NCBI RefSeq assembly: GCF_902712855.1
Contig: NZ_LR743507.1
Coordinates: forward strand, 5,442,501-5,506,500
Direction of reading: 5' to 3'
Source: Variovorax paradoxus
GTDB taxonomy: Bacteria; Pseudomonadota; Gammaproteobacteria; Burkholderiales; Burkholderiaceae_C
Length of the DNA: 64,000 nucleotides
The position numbers and the translations under genes are program-made. Positions 1 to 9,035 of the stretch are shown here, piece by piece; within the stretch, counting starts at the first letter, position 1; every line of letters begins with the position of its first letter. The notes beneath the pieces were generated by a model. It was not told where the DNA came from. It did not search any database and was given only the letters and a program-made list of their open reading frames with translations.

Positions 1-111
1 CTCTATCTAAATAGGGAAGCAACGCCCCTCCTCAGCCCACACCTATATAGAGGAGCGCAATCTTCCCCCTGGATCACCCTCCTTGGTGGCTCCTCCGATA
101 ATTCGCGCCAC

Positions 112-2007
112 ATGGCACTCATCACACTCCTCGACGCCCAATTGGCGTTCGGTCACGTCCCGCTGCTGGATCATGCGGACTTCTCTCTTCTCGAATCGGA
201 ACGCATCGGCCTGATCGGCCGCAATGGTGCAGGCAAGTCGTCGCTCCTCAAGATACTGGGCGGACTGGAGAAGGCCGATGACGGCACGCTCCAACTCCAG
301 CAGAACCTGCGCGTCGCCTATGTGGCCCAGGAACCTGCGCTGGACATGGATTCGGATGTCTTCACGGCGGCGAGCCAGGGCCTGGCCCCCGTGATCGCGG
401 TGCGCGACCTCTACCTCTCCGGTGCGGAAGGGCTCGATCTCGACGCGCTCCAGTCGCAGATCGAGGCCTACGACGCCTGGAACTGGGAGCAGCGCGTGGA
501 AGAAACGCTGCACCGCCTCCATCTCGACCGCGGCGCCCGCGTCGGCTCCCTCTCGGGCGGCACGCGCAAGCGCGTGGCCCTGGCCCAGGCCCTGGTGGCC
601 GCACCCGACGTCCTGCTGCTCGACGAGCCCACCAACCACCTGGACCTCGACTCCATCGAGTGGCTCGAGCAACTGCTCATCGACTTCAAGGGCAGCATCG
701 TCACCATCACCCACGACCGCAGCTTCCTGAACCGCGTCGCCACCCGCATCGTCGAACTCGATCGGGGCAAGCTGGGCTCCTACCCCGGCAACTTCGAGCA
801 GTACCTGCTGCAGAAGGAAGAGCAGCTCGCGCAGGAAGCCGTGATCAGCGCCAAGGCCGACAAGCTGCTCGCCCAGGAAGAGATCTGGATCCGCAAGGGC
901 GTGGAAGCGCGCCGCACGCGCAGCCAGAGCCGTATCACCCGCCTGCAGGAGTTGCGCGCGAGCCGGGCCGCCCGTCGCGAGGTGCAGGGCAGCGTCAACA
1001 TGGACGTGGCTTCGGGCCAGTCCAGCGGAAAGATCGTGGCCGAACTCACGGAAGCCACCAAGTCCTTCGGCGAGAAGACCGTCATCCGCAAGTTCAGCGG
1101 CACCATCCTGCGCGGCGACAAGGTGGGGCTGCTCGGGCCCAACGGCGCCGGCAAGACCACCCTGCTGAAGCTCATCCTCGGCGAACTCGAGCCCGACAGC
1201 GGCAAGATCCGCCGCGGCACGAACCTGCAGGTGGCGTATTTCGACCAGATGCGCGACAAGCTCGACCTCGACGCCACGCTGGAAGACTTCATCAGCCCTG
1301 GCAGCGAGTGGATCGAGATCGGCACGCAGAAGAAGCACGTCAAGAGCTACCTGTCGGACTTCCTCTTCTCCCCGGCGCGCGCCAATTCCCCCGTGCGCTC
1401 GCTCAGCGGCGGCGAACGCAACCGCCTGCTGCTGGCGCGACTGTTCGCGCGGCCGGCCAACGTGCTGGTGCTCGACGAGCCGACCAACGACCTCGACATC
1501 GACACCCTCGAGCTGCTCGAAACCCTGCTGCAGGACTACGACGGCACCGTGTTCCTCGTGAGCCACGACCGGACGTTCCTCGACAACGTGGTGACCAGCA
1601 CCATCGCCTACGAGGGCGACGGCCGCTGGCGCGAGTACGAAGGCAGCGTGCAGGACTGGCTGATCCAGTCCAGGCGCGCCAGGGAGATCGCCGAGCAGCG
1701 CGCCGCCGCGGCGCCCGCCCCCGTGGCGGCCCCGGCGCCAGCGCCGTTGGCGGAAACCCCGAAGGCCGTGGGCGTCCGCAAGAAGCTCTCTTACAAGGAG
1801 CAGCGCGAGCTCGACGCCCTGCCCGCCCAGATCGAGGCGCTCGAGGAAGAACAGAAGCGCATCACCGAGATGCTCGAGCTCGACGGCGGCGCCATCTATG
1901 CCAGCGACGCCTCACGCGCGGCGGAGATGGCCGAGCGCCACGCGAAGATCGACGACGAACTGCTGGCGGCGCTCGAGCGCCAGGAAGAACTGGCCACCGG
2001 CCGCTGA
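112..2007 (+). CDS. uup: ABC-F family ATPase Uup
   Basis: A soluble, duplicated ABC ATPase of the ABC-F class, 631 aa, with no membrane segments. Both nucleotide-binding domains are complete. Walker A motifs are GRNGAGKS (residues 36-43) and GPNGAGKT (342-349). Signature motifs are LSGGTRKR and LSGGERNR. Walker B/D-loops are LLLDEPTNHLD and VLDEPTNDLD. An Ala/Pro linker precedes a C-terminal basic coiled coil from about residue 553 (VRKKLSYKEQRELDAL), the hallmark of Uup as opposed to EttA. In the family this tail binds nucleic acid, and Uup has been linked to ribosome function and to precise excision of transposons. Length is normal. There is no clear SD before the ATG at 112. The gene stands alone, with a lipoprotein gene 114 bp downstream. 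Confidence 0.95.
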   Translation: MALITLLDAQLAFGHVPLLDHADFSLLESERIGLIGRNGAGKSSLLKILGGLEKADDGTLQLQQNLRVAYVAQEPALDMDSDVFTAASQGLAPVIAVRDLYLSGAEGLDLDALQSQIEAYDAWNWEQRVEETLHRLHLDRGARVGSLSGGTRKRVALAQALVAAPDVLLLDEPTNHLDLDSIEWLEQLLIDFKGSIVTITHDRSFLNRVATRIVELDRGKLGSYPGNFEQYLLQKEEQLAQEAVISAKADKLLAQEEIWIRKGVEARRTRSQSRITRLQELRASRAARREVQGSVNMDVASGQSSGKIVAELTEATKSFGEKTVIRKFSGTILRGDKVGLLGPNGAGKTTLLKLILGELEPDSGKIRRGTNLQVAYFDQMRDKLDLDATLEDFISPGSEWIEIGTQKKHVKSYLSDFLFSPARANSPVRSLSGGERNRLLLARLFARPANVLVLDEPTNDLDIDTLELLETLLQDYDGTVFLVSHDRTFLDNVVTSTIAYEGDGRWREYEGSVQDWLIQSRRAREIAEQRAAAAPAPVAAPAPAPLAETPKAVGVRKKLSYKEQRELDALPAQIEALEEEQKRITEMLELDGGAIYASDASRAAEMAERHAKIDDELLAALERQEELATGR

Positions 2008-2091
2008 CGCCATCGCCGGCATCCGCGCCGGCGCCTGTCTTGCGTCCCGCCGCACGTCCGACGCGCGGCAGCCGCAGACTAGGCTATACAT

Positions 2092-2121
2092 GCGGCTCCC
2101 CCTCCAAGCCCCGGGAGCCGC
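2092..2121 (+). promoter_or_regulatory. hairpin over the ribosome binding site of the PLD gene
   Basis: GCGGCTCC (2092-2099) and GGAGCCGC (2114-2121) form a perfect 8-bp stem with a 14-nt loop. The stem ends one base before the ATG at 2122 and its 3' arm contains the only SD-like GGGAG. A TATACA hexamer (about 2085-2090) just upstream could be the -10. If transcribed, the stem would hide the ribosome site, so translation could be structure-controlled. This is inference. Confidence 0.4.
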
Positions 2122-3930
2122 ATGCCTTCTTCCTTCCTGACGTTTTTCCGCCGGACCGCCGCACTGCCGGCCCTCCTCGCGCTGCTGATCCTGAGCGCCT
2201 GCGCGCAGCTGCCTCAGAACGTCGACCGTCCCGTCTCCACCGCCATCGCGGCCCCGGCCACCGGGACCGCGCTGGCCGACCTGGTCCGGCAGCGCCGGCA
2301 GGCCGAGAAGGCGCGCTACGAATCCGGCTTCCTGCTGCTCGGCGGCCCGCAGGCCGCCTACGGCAGCCGGCTGGCGCTGGTCGAAGGCGCGCAGAAGACG
2401 CTCGACCTGCAGTACTACGCGATCCACGCCGACGCCAGCACCGGCCGGCTGGTGCGCGGGCTGCGCGCGGCGGCCGAACGCGGCGTGCGGGTGCGGGTGC
2501 TGCTCGACGACTTCCACACCACCGGCCGCGACGCACTGGTGCTCGGCCTGGCCTTCATTCCCAACATCGAGATGCGGCTGTTCAACCCGCTGGCCGGCTC
2601 GCGCGACTCCACCTTCAGCCGGCTGTTCAACTCGATCGACGACGCCTCGCGCATCCAGCAGCGCATGCACAACAAGCTGTTTCTGGCCGACAACGTGCTG
2701 GGCGTCACGGGCGGGCGCAACCTGGGCGACGCCTACTTCGGCAATGCGAACACCGGCAACTTCGTCGACGTCGACGTGCTGGCGGCGGGCCCGATCGTGC
2801 AGGACTTGTCGCGCAGCTTCGACAGCTACTGGAACAACGAGCGCGCCTACCCGGTGCAGTCGCTGGTCACGCGCGAGGAGCTGCAGTCGATGCGCGAGCG
2901 CGCGAAGAAGGCCGACCAGGAACTGGTCGAGCAGGCACTGCGCGACCACGACGACGCGCCCGCCGCGGAGCCCCGCAGCAAGCCCGACGACAACGGCCCG
3001 CCCACCGCGGAGCAGCGCGCCCGCGTCTGGGACGAGAAGCCGCTCGACCTGCGCACCGCCACCTTCGTCTGGGCGCCGGCCGTGATGCTGGCCGACAAGC
3101 CGGGGAAGATCGCCGCCGATTCCGGGCCGGACACCGCCAAGGCGCCGGGCCTGGTCGTCAGCCGGCCCGACGACAAGGCCGGCGCTTCGCGCAGCGTCAC
3201 CTCGCTGGAAGCCGCCTCCGGCCTCGCCGCCGGCGGCGACACGGTGGTCGAGGGGCTGCTGCAGCTGATCGGCCAGGCACGCTCCGACCTGCTCATCATT
3301 TCGCCCTACTTCGTGCCCGGCAAGGACATGCTGCAGGCCTTCTCCGCAGCGCGTGCGCGAGGCGTGCGCATTCGCGTGCTGACGAACTCGCTGGCCTCCA
3401 ACGACGCGCCGGTGGCGCACGTGGGCTATGCCCGGCACCGGGAGGCGCTGCTGAAGATGGGCATCGAGCTCTACGAATTGCGCAGCGAGCAGAGCAATTT
3501 CGGCACGGTCTTCGGGTCCACCGGGAGCAGCGGCGGGGGAGGAGGCGCTGGCAGCGGTGGCCGTGCGGGCGGCATGGGCAGCGGCAGCGTGACCGGGGAG
3601 TCGCGCGCGATGCTGCACTCGAAGGTGCTGGTGATGGACGGCCGGCTGCTGGTGGTCGGATCGATGAACCTCGACCTGCGCTCGCAATTGCAGAACACCG
3701 AGATCGCGCTGCTGATCCGCAACGACGAGCTGTCGCGCGCGGCGTCGGCGCAGATCGAGCGCGGCATGGCCGAGCGCTCGTGGCATGTGGAGCTGGCCGA
3801 CGGCGCGCTGGTATGGCGCGCCCCGAAGGACAGCGGCCTGAAGGACGCCACCACCGAGCCCGACACCAGCCTGTCGCTGCGGCTGATGCTCAGGCTCTTC
3901 GGGCCGCTGGCGCCCGACTCGCTGCTCTGA
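2122..3930 (+). CDS. phospholipase D family lipoprotein (cardiolipin synthase-like)
   Basis: 602 aa. The N-terminus is a lipoprotein signal with lipobox LSAC, lipidated Cys at residue 27, so the enzyme should sit on a periplasmic membrane face. Two intact HKD motifs are present: HNKLFLAD (His183, Lys185, Asp190) followed by GGRNLGD, and HSKVLVMD (His499, Lys501, Asp506) followed by GSMNLDLRS. Two HKD halves make one active site that transfers phosphatidyl groups via a phospho-His intermediate. Cardiolipin synthase or another phosphodiester lipase are both possible. A Gly/Ser-rich insert (about residues 468-494) lies just before the second HKD motif and a charged spacer lies between the halves. 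The gene converges on the YcnI-PCuAC gene, with only 6 bp between stop codons. Confidence 0.88.
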   Translation: MPSSFLTFFRRTAALPALLALLILSACAQLPQNVDRPVSTAIAAPATGTALADLVRQRRQAEKARYESGFLLLGGPQAAYGSRLALVEGAQKTLDLQYYAIHADASTGRLVRGLRAAAERGVRVRVLLDDFHTTGRDALVLGLAFIPNIEMRLFNPLAGSRDSTFSRLFNSIDDASRIQQRMHNKLFLADNVLGVTGGRNLGDAYFGNANTGNFVDVDVLAAGPIVQDLSRSFDSYWNNERAYPVQSLVTREELQSMRERAKKADQELVEQALRDHDDAPAAEPRSKPDDNGPPTAEQRARVWDEKPLDLRTATFVWAPAVMLADKPGKIAADSGPDTAKAPGLVVSRPDDKAGASRSVTSLEAASGLAAGGDTVVEGLLQLIGQARSDLLIISPYFVPGKDMLQAFSAARARGVRIRVLTNSLASNDAPVAHVGYARHREALLKMGIELYELRSEQSNFGTVFGSTGSSGGGGGAGSGGRAGGMGSGSVTGESRAMLHSKVLVMDGRLLVVGSMNLDLRSQLQNTEIALLIRNDELSRAASAQIERGMAERSWHVELADGALVWRAPKDSGLKDATTEPDTSLSLRLMLRLFGPLAPDSLL

Positions 3931-3936
3931 AGAAGA

Positions 3937-4857
3937 TCAGTGCTTGTGCTGATGCGCCGCTGCGGCGGCATCGGCACCTTCGGGCGCGCCCACGGGCAGC
4001 GTCACGTCCAGCGCCGTCTTCACACCCTTGGAGTCCTCGAACCTCAGCGTCATCGGCACGGTGGCGCCCTTGGCCAGCGCACCCTTCAGGTCCGTCATCA
4101 TCACGTGGAAGCCGCCGGGCTTGAGTTCCACCGTCTGGCCCGCGGGCAGGTCGAGCCCGCCTGCGAGTTCGCGCATCTTCATGACGTCGCCTTCCATCTT
4201 CATCTCGTGCACCTCGGCGTTGCCGGCGGCGGGCGTCGAGACGCCCACCAGCTTCGTGCCGGTGGGCGCAGTCAGCTTCATGAAGGCGCCGGTGCCGCTC
4301 TGGCCCGCCACCGACTGGCGGACCCAGCCGTCGCGCACGTCGACCGTGGCCACGCCCTGCGCCACCACGTCGAGCTTTGCGGCCGGGCTCTTCAGGCCGG
4401 CGGTGGAATTGCCCGACGCCGGCACTTCGGCCCAGTCGGCCACGCCGGTGTCGCAGGTCTGCAGCACCTTGAACCACAGGGTGCCAGGTGTCGCGGGCAC
4501 CTTGCCGCGCAGCACGAACTCGGCGCGCTCGCTGTTGGGCAGGGCGCTGTCGGGGGTCTCGGCGGTCCAGCGGACCTCGCCGTCGGCGTTCTTCTCGCCC
4601 TTCTTCACATCGAGCTTCCAGCCCTTGCGCGCCTGCGCGTCGCTCAGCACGAAGCCCTTGGGCAGGCGCACGGCCAGTCCGGTGGTGGCCTTGGCGCCCT
4701 GGCAGGCGTGGCCAACGCGGAAGGCCGCGTCGTAATCGCTGCCCACGGTGGCGCCGCCCGGCGGCAGCGTCACGTGGGCAAGAGCGGCGCTCACGCCCGT
4801 CAGCATCGCGCATGCGGCGATGGTCTTCAGCGTAGCCAGCGGATTCTTCTTCGTCAT
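3937..4857 (-). CDS. YcnI (DUF1775) - PCuAC copper chaperone fusion protein
   Basis: 306 aa, exported. A signal peptide ending ALA should leave His28 as the mature N-terminus (HVTLPPGG), as in YcnI-type copper proteins where an N-terminal His helps bind Cu. The YcnI domain runs to about residue 170, with GHACQG and a Trp-rich segment. It is followed by a PCuAC (DUF461) domain with the HEM...MKM...GGFHVMM copper-ligand pattern. The protein ends in a His-rich tail (HQHKH). PCuAC proteins deliver Cu(I) to cytochrome oxidase. Fusion with YcnI is known in proteobacteria. The start is set by AAGGA about 10 nt before the ATG. It is last in a minus-strand operon behind a TonB receptor (32-bp gap). 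Confidence 0.9.
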   Translation of the reverse strand: MTKKNPLATLKTIAACAMLTGVSAALAHVTLPPGGATVGSDYDAAFRVGHACQGAKATTGLAVRLPKGFVLSDAQARKGWKLDVKKGEKNADGEVRWTAETPDSALPNSERAEFVLRGKVPATPGTLWFKVLQTCDTGVADWAEVPASGNSTAGLKSPAAKLDVVAQGVATVDVRDGWVRQSVAGQSGTGAFMKLTAPTGTKLVGVSTPAAGNAEVHEMKMEGDVMKMRELAGGLDLPAGQTVELKPGGFHVMMTDLKGALAKGATVPMTLRFEDSKGVKTALDVTLPVGAPEGADAAAAAHQHKH

Positions 4858-4889
4858 GTGGTGTGGTCCTTGCGGTTGGGATGCGGGAG

Positions 4890-7229
4890 TCAAAGGTCGA
4901 ACTTGAGTTCGGCCACGTAGGTGCGCTGCGGATACGGGTGGAAGGCCCAGTACCTGTTGTTGTTCAGGTTGTCGATGCCGAAGGAGGCGCTCCACTGCCG
5001 GTCGATCCGGTAGCGGATGCGCGCGTCGACCACGAAGAACTTCGAGAAGCCCATGTAGGCGAAGCCGTTCGGGTCGCTGCTGTCGAGCGTGCCGTACTGC
5101 TTGCCGCTGTAGCGCGCGCCGACGGTGTAGCTCCACTTCGCGTCGGGCCGGTAGGTGGCGAGCAGCGACGCGCGCACCCGCGGCACGCGCGGCTGGTCGT
5201 GGCCGACGCTGGCCGGAAAGCCGCTGTTGGCCGCGATCTTCGATCGGGTCAGCGTGAGGCTGCCGCTCAGGTCGAAGCCCTTCACGCCCACGTCGACCGC
5301 ATTCAGGGCCACCTCGAGCCCGCGGGTGCGGATGGCGTCTACGTTCTGCACGGTGCTCACGAGGTTGTTCAGGGCCTGGCTGTACAGCGCGTCCTTGGTG
5401 TTCTCGAAGAACAAGGTGGTGCGCAGCACGCCGTCGAGCCCCCAGCCCTTCAGGTCGCGTTCGGCGCTGAGCTCGGTGGTCCACGAGCGCTCGGGGCGCA
5501 GGTTCGGGTTGGTGTTGACGATGCGGTTGCCGTCGATCGAGCCCTGGTAGAGCTCGGTCACGGTCGGCATGCGCACCGCGCGGCCGGTCGAGGCCTTCAG
5601 CAGCCAGTCGGACGTGGCCTGCCAGGCGACGGCGGCCTTCGGCGAGTCGTAGCTGTTCCTGCGCGGTGCGAAGTCCAGCAGCGTGTTCGCGTTGCCGAGC
5701 TGGCCGCCGTAGGCTTCCCAGCGCTCGTGGCGCAGGCCGAGCGTGGTCTTCCAGTCCTTCGCGAAGCGCCAGGTGTCCTGCACGTAGAGCGACTGCAGCC
5801 GGGTGTTGCCGTTGAAGGCCGAGAACGGCGTGACGGGCGGCCCGCCGATCCAGTCGAGCGTGTTGCCGACGTTCGTGCGCAGGCGCGCGGTGTCCTGCTG
5901 GAAGCCGAAGTCGACCACGTGCGCGCCCACGCCGTCGGCGGAGCCGGTCGGCCGCCAGGTGCCGGCGGCCTTGAAGGTGTTCCAGCCGGAGCCGCCCATG
6001 TCGGTCGTGCGGCCCGGGCCGCCGCCGAAGGCGGCGGGCAGCGGCGTGGTGGGCGTGCGCGAGGTGTCGCGCGCGTAGTCGAACAGGCTGGCCGCCACTT
6101 CCCAGTCGAACACGCCGCCGGTGTGGCTCTTCACCGAGAGGCCGTGCATGTAGTGGGTGAGCGCGGTCTCGGTCGGCGCGAGCGCTGCGCTCGGCGAATC
6201 GAGGTTGTACGTGCGCCCGGCGATGTTCACGCGCCCGCCGTACACCGGCCGGCCGAGCGGGTCGCGCAGGTAGGTGTCGACGCCGCCGTGCGTGGTGTTG
6301 TTCCAGGCGCCCAGCGTGTAGGTGGCGCGCACGGTGGGCGAGAAGTCGTACGCCACCTTGAGCTTGGCCTGCTCCTGGGTGGTGTCGTAGATGGTCGACC
6401 CGCCCACCAGCCACCACGGCTGGTTCGACGGGTTGAGCCCCGGCGCCGCGCCGGTGACGGGCGTGCCCGCATTGCCGATGGTTCCGGCGCTCACCAGCCG
6501 GTTGCCGAACACCAGCGCCTGTCCCTTGCTGTGGGTGCGCGAGGCGCTGAGCCACCACGACCAGTCGCCGCTGCGGCTGCCCAGCGACAGGTCGAGCTGC
6601 TGGCCGGCTGGCGAGGAATGGCTGTTGTACAGGTCGAAGTTCGACGCGAAGCCGCTGAGCTTGACGTGCGCCTCGAGCTGCGTGGGCATGCGCGTGACGT
6701 AGTCGACCACCGCGCCCACCGAGTTGCCGGGGTAGGCGGCCGAGAACGGCCCGTACAGCACGTCGACGCGTTCGATCTCCTCGGGCGACACCATGCCCCA
6801 GCGCGGCGCGTAGGTGGCGCCGTTGCCCAGCGGGTTGGACAGCATGATCCCGTCGGCGAACACCATCGAGCGCGCGCTGTTGCCCGTGCCCGATGCGCGC
6901 GTGGCGAGCACCGCGTGGTTGAAGTCGCCGATGTAGCGCTTGCGCACCACCAGGCTCGGCAGGTACTTGAGCGCGTCTTCGCTGTCGGTCGCGTTGACGG
7001 TTTCCACGATCTGGTCGTGCGTCACGCCTTCGATGGTGGTCGGGATCTGCGCGGGCAGCGAGGTCGGGCGCCCGCCGGTCACGGTGACGGTGCCGAGCGC
7101 GCGGCCGCCGGTCACGCTTTCAGCGGCTTCGGCCGGGGCTTCGGCGGAAGTGGCCTGCTGCTGCGCCAGCGCAGGTGCGCCAAGGGGAAATGCCATGGCG
7201 ATCGCCAAGGCGCGGGAATGCTTTTTCAA
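4890..7229 (-). CDS. TonB-dependent outer-membrane receptor, probably copper
   Basis: About 779 aa. A TTG start at 7229 is preferred because GGAGAAGG lies 6 nt upstream and the frame then begins KKHSRALAIAMAF...ALA, a proper signal peptide. An ATG at 7292 would add 21 residues that do not look like a leader. After a TonB-box-like ALGTVTVTGG comes a plug domain (about 30-180: ALKYLPSLVVRKRY, EEIERVDVLYGPFSAAYPGNSVG) and a 22-strand-type barrel ending YVAELKFDL. The substrate cannot be read from sequence. Location between a DUF2946 gene and a copper chaperone gene suggests copper, like OprC-type receptors. It sits 84 bp downstream of the DUF2946 gene on the same strand. Confidence 0.88.
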   Translation of the reverse strand: MKKHSRALAIAMAFPLGAPALAQQQATSAEAPAEAAESVTGGRALGTVTVTGGRPTSLPAQIPTTIEGVTHDQIVETVNATDSEDALKYLPSLVVRKRYIGDFNHAVLATRASGTGNSARSMVFADGIMLSNPLGNGATYAPRWGMVSPEEIERVDVLYGPFSAAYPGNSVGAVVDYVTRMPTQLEAHVKLSGFASNFDLYNSHSSPAGQQLDLSLGSRSGDWSWWLSASRTHSKGQALVFGNRLVSAGTIGNAGTPVTGAAPGLNPSNQPWWLVGGSTIYDTTQEQAKLKVAYDFSPTVRATYTLGAWNNTTHGGVDTYLRDPLGRPVYGGRVNIAGRTYNLDSPSAALAPTETALTHYMHGLSVKSHTGGVFDWEVAASLFDYARDTSRTPTTPLPAAFGGGPGRTTDMGGSGWNTFKAAGTWRPTGSADGVGAHVVDFGFQQDTARLRTNVGNTLDWIGGPPVTPFSAFNGNTRLQSLYVQDTWRFAKDWKTTLGLRHERWEAYGGQLGNANTLLDFAPRRNSYDSPKAAVAWQATSDWLLKASTGRAVRMPTVTELYQGSIDGNRIVNTNPNLRPERSWTTELSAERDLKGWGLDGVLRTTLFFENTKDALYSQALNNLVSTVQNVDAIRTRGLEVALNAVDVGVKGFDLSGSLTLTRSKIAANSGFPASVGHDQPRVPRVRASLLATYRPDAKWSYTVGARYSGKQYGTLDSSDPNGFAYMGFSKFFVVDARIRYRIDRQWSASFGIDNLNNNRYWAFHPYPQRTYVAELKFDL

Positions 7230-7313
7230 GGGAAACCTTCTCCACGAAACTTCAAGCCAGAAAGGCCGGATGCGCACGTCGTGCGTGCGCATGCAGCTAT
7301 GGTTTTGAGAGCG

Positions 7314-7685
7314 TCAGGAGAGGGTCGGGGGCCCGCGCGCCGGCAGCGGCGCGGCGGTGGCCGCGGCCAGTCGCGCGGCAGGAATCGCCTGGACCACGCG
7401 GCCCAGCGGCAAGGGAAGATCGAAAGCGGGCGTCGCCATGGCCGGCGGCGGGGCGCCGGTCAGCACGCACAGCGGGCAGTCCATGTGGGAGGCGCCCATT
7501 TCCTGGGCGCCGTCCTCGGTGTGGACCACCACCTTGATGGAGCCGGCGCTGGAGCACACCAGCTCCATCGCCTGCGGATGCACCAGCGGCGACGCCACCG
7601 CTACGCCCAGCGACAGCACGAACCACAGCAGCACCCAGCGGCCGAGAAGGCCGACGAGGCGGGTGGGCAGGCGCTGCAGGTGCAT
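7314..7685 (-). CDS. DUF2946 family membrane-associated protein
   Basis: 123 aa. A basic N-terminus is followed by a hydrophobic segment (WVLLWFVLSLGVAVA) that is a signal or membrane anchor. The short outer part carries the family's CxxC-like site (HMDCPLCVL) and another Cys (ELVCSS). DUF2946 proteins lie beside copper receptors and PCuAC genes in many proteobacteria and are presumed to help metal handling. Their biochemical role is unknown. Start is the ATG at 7685. The SD is weak. It is second in the minus-strand operon, 11 bp behind the TraB/GumN gene. Confidence 0.75.
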   Translation of the reverse strand: MHLQRLPTRLVGLLGRWVLLWFVLSLGVAVASPLVHPQAMELVCSSAGSIKVVVHTEDGAQEMGASHMDCPLCVLTGAPPPAMATPAFDLPLPLGRVVQAIPAARLAAATAAPLPARGPPTLS

Positions 7686-7696
7686 GGCGGTCGCGA

Positions 7697-8941
7697 TTAT
7701 CTGCGCACTTTGCCCTTGGCGGCAGGGGCCGCGGCCTTGGATGCGGTCTTGGCCGGGGCCTTTGCGGCGCTCGCCTTCCCGCCCTTGGCGGCGGGCGCGG
7801 CCTTGGCCGGCGCGCCTGCCGTTCCGCCCTTGGCCGCCGGCGCGGCCTTCTGCCCGCGCTGTCCCTTCACGGCCTTGCCGCCGCGCGCGGCCGCCCTGGG
7901 TGCCGGCGACGGCGCGGGCAAGGCCGCTATGGGCGCCGCCGTCTGCGCCTGCGCATCGACCAGCACCGGCGTCACGGTGAAGCCGCGCGCCGACATCAGC
8001 GCCGGGAGTCCCTGCGCGCCGATCATGTGCAGCGCGCCGACCGCGGCGAACACCCCCTTGCCGCTGGCGTGCAGACGCTCGATGCCGTCGGCGAGGTTCG
8101 GATTGCGGTCGTCGAGCAGGCGCTTCATGAGGCGCTGCTCGGCCGGCGTCTTCACGCAGTCGCACCAGTCGGCGTAGCGCGCCAGGCGCGCGGCATCGCT
8201 GCGCGCCCAGACGTCGGCCATTTCCTTGAGTTGGCCGCGCAGCTTGCCCGACTCGAGTTCGTCGAGCGCGGCATCGACCTGCTCGGCCTCCTCCGCCTCG
8301 GAGCCACCGGTGAGCACCTTGAGCTGCTCGGCGGCGCTCTCGAGTGCGACGATGGGCTTGTTGTTGTTGCGTGCCGAGACGGCCAGGGTCTCGTCCACGC
8401 CGAACTCGGGGTAGAGCCCGTCGGCGCGCGCAACCAGGCCGGACAGCGCGGTCACCTGCAGGATCGGCTGCAGCTGCGACAGGCTGCCCGGCGGCACGCA
8501 GGCCTCCGACGCCTGCCTCTCGAGCCGGCGGGCGCGCTCGCTGGTGAGCACGCGCGACAGCACGCCGGGGTCGGCCGGCCGGGCCAGTGCCTGGGCGGTG
8601 GCCTCGTCGCGCGAGTCGAGTTCCAGCGCGAGCGTGTCGCTCTGGGTCAGCGCCTTCTGGATGGTCGGGCCGGGCCGCACCCAATCGCCGCGGCCCACGT
8701 GCAGCGTGCCGTAGAGCCACGAGGTGCGCCCGTCGCGCTCGATGCGCCAGAGCACGCCGCGGTCGACGCCGTTGCGCAGCGCAGTGCCCGGCTTCTCGAG
8801 GCTGGCAATGGCCGAGGGCGGGCAGGCGGCATGCGCCGGGGCGAATGCAAAGACGCAGCAGGCGCCCGCCAGCAGTCCGGAGGACAGGCGCGGCAGCCGC
8901 TGCACGAGGCGCATGGGCGCCGAAAAATCGATGTCGCGCAT
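7697..8941 (-). CDS. TraB/GumN family protein with Lys/Ala-rich tail
   Basis: About 414 aa from an ATG at 8941. A longer frame to 9046 would overlap the divergent VOC gene. The N-terminus is a signal peptide (GLLAGACCVFAFAPAHA). The fold is TraB/GumN: YGTLHVG near the start and GALHMIGAQGLPALM near the end are the conserved Gly/His motifs of this family, which includes putative metal-dependent peptidases. The middle holds LYPEFGVDETLA and CDCVKTPAEQ. The last ~70 residues are a low-complexity Ala/Lys/Pro tail (PAKAAPAAKGGKA) resembling histone H1, odd for an exported protein. It leads the copper-type operon; whether it shares that function is unclear. Confidence 0.82.
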   Translation of the reverse strand: MRDIDFSAPMRLVQRLPRLSSGLLAGACCVFAFAPAHAACPPSAIASLEKPGTALRNGVDRGVLWRIERDGRTSWLYGTLHVGRGDWVRPGPTIQKALTQSDTLALELDSRDEATAQALARPADPGVLSRVLTSERARRLERQASEACVPPGSLSQLQPILQVTALSGLVARADGLYPEFGVDETLAVSARNNNKPIVALESAAEQLKVLTGGSEAEEAEQVDAALDELESGKLRGQLKEMADVWARSDAARLARYADWCDCVKTPAEQRLMKRLLDDRNPNLADGIERLHASGKGVFAAVGALHMIGAQGLPALMSARGFTVTPVLVDAQAQTAAPIAALPAPSPAPRAAARGGKAVKGQRGQKAAPAAKGGTAGAPAKAAPAAKGGKASAAKAPAKTASKAAAPAAKGKVRR

Positions 8942-9021
8942 CTTCGCGACGAGGATCCGGAGTATCCGCAAGGCTCGCTCCACGATGAAAGAAAGTCCGG
9001 CATTCTCACAGCACCGCTGCC

Positions 9022-9035
9022 CATAATCCGAAACC
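9022..9035 (+). promoter_or_regulatory. -10 element of the VOC gene, likely leaderless
   Basis: CATAAT (9022-9027) ends 8 nt before the ATG at 9036 and no SD is present between them. This spacing would put transcription start at or next to the ATG. No consensus -35 is visible. Confidence 0.4.

Noticed and set aside
1..111. Short inverted match CTCTAT...ATAGAG at the window start as a terminator
   Set aside because: The arms are imperfect and lack a G/C core; nothing can be concluded without the upstream sequence.
660..4124. A 1154-codon + strand frame over uup and the PLD gene
   Set aside because: Shifted-frame shadow of two well-identified genes.
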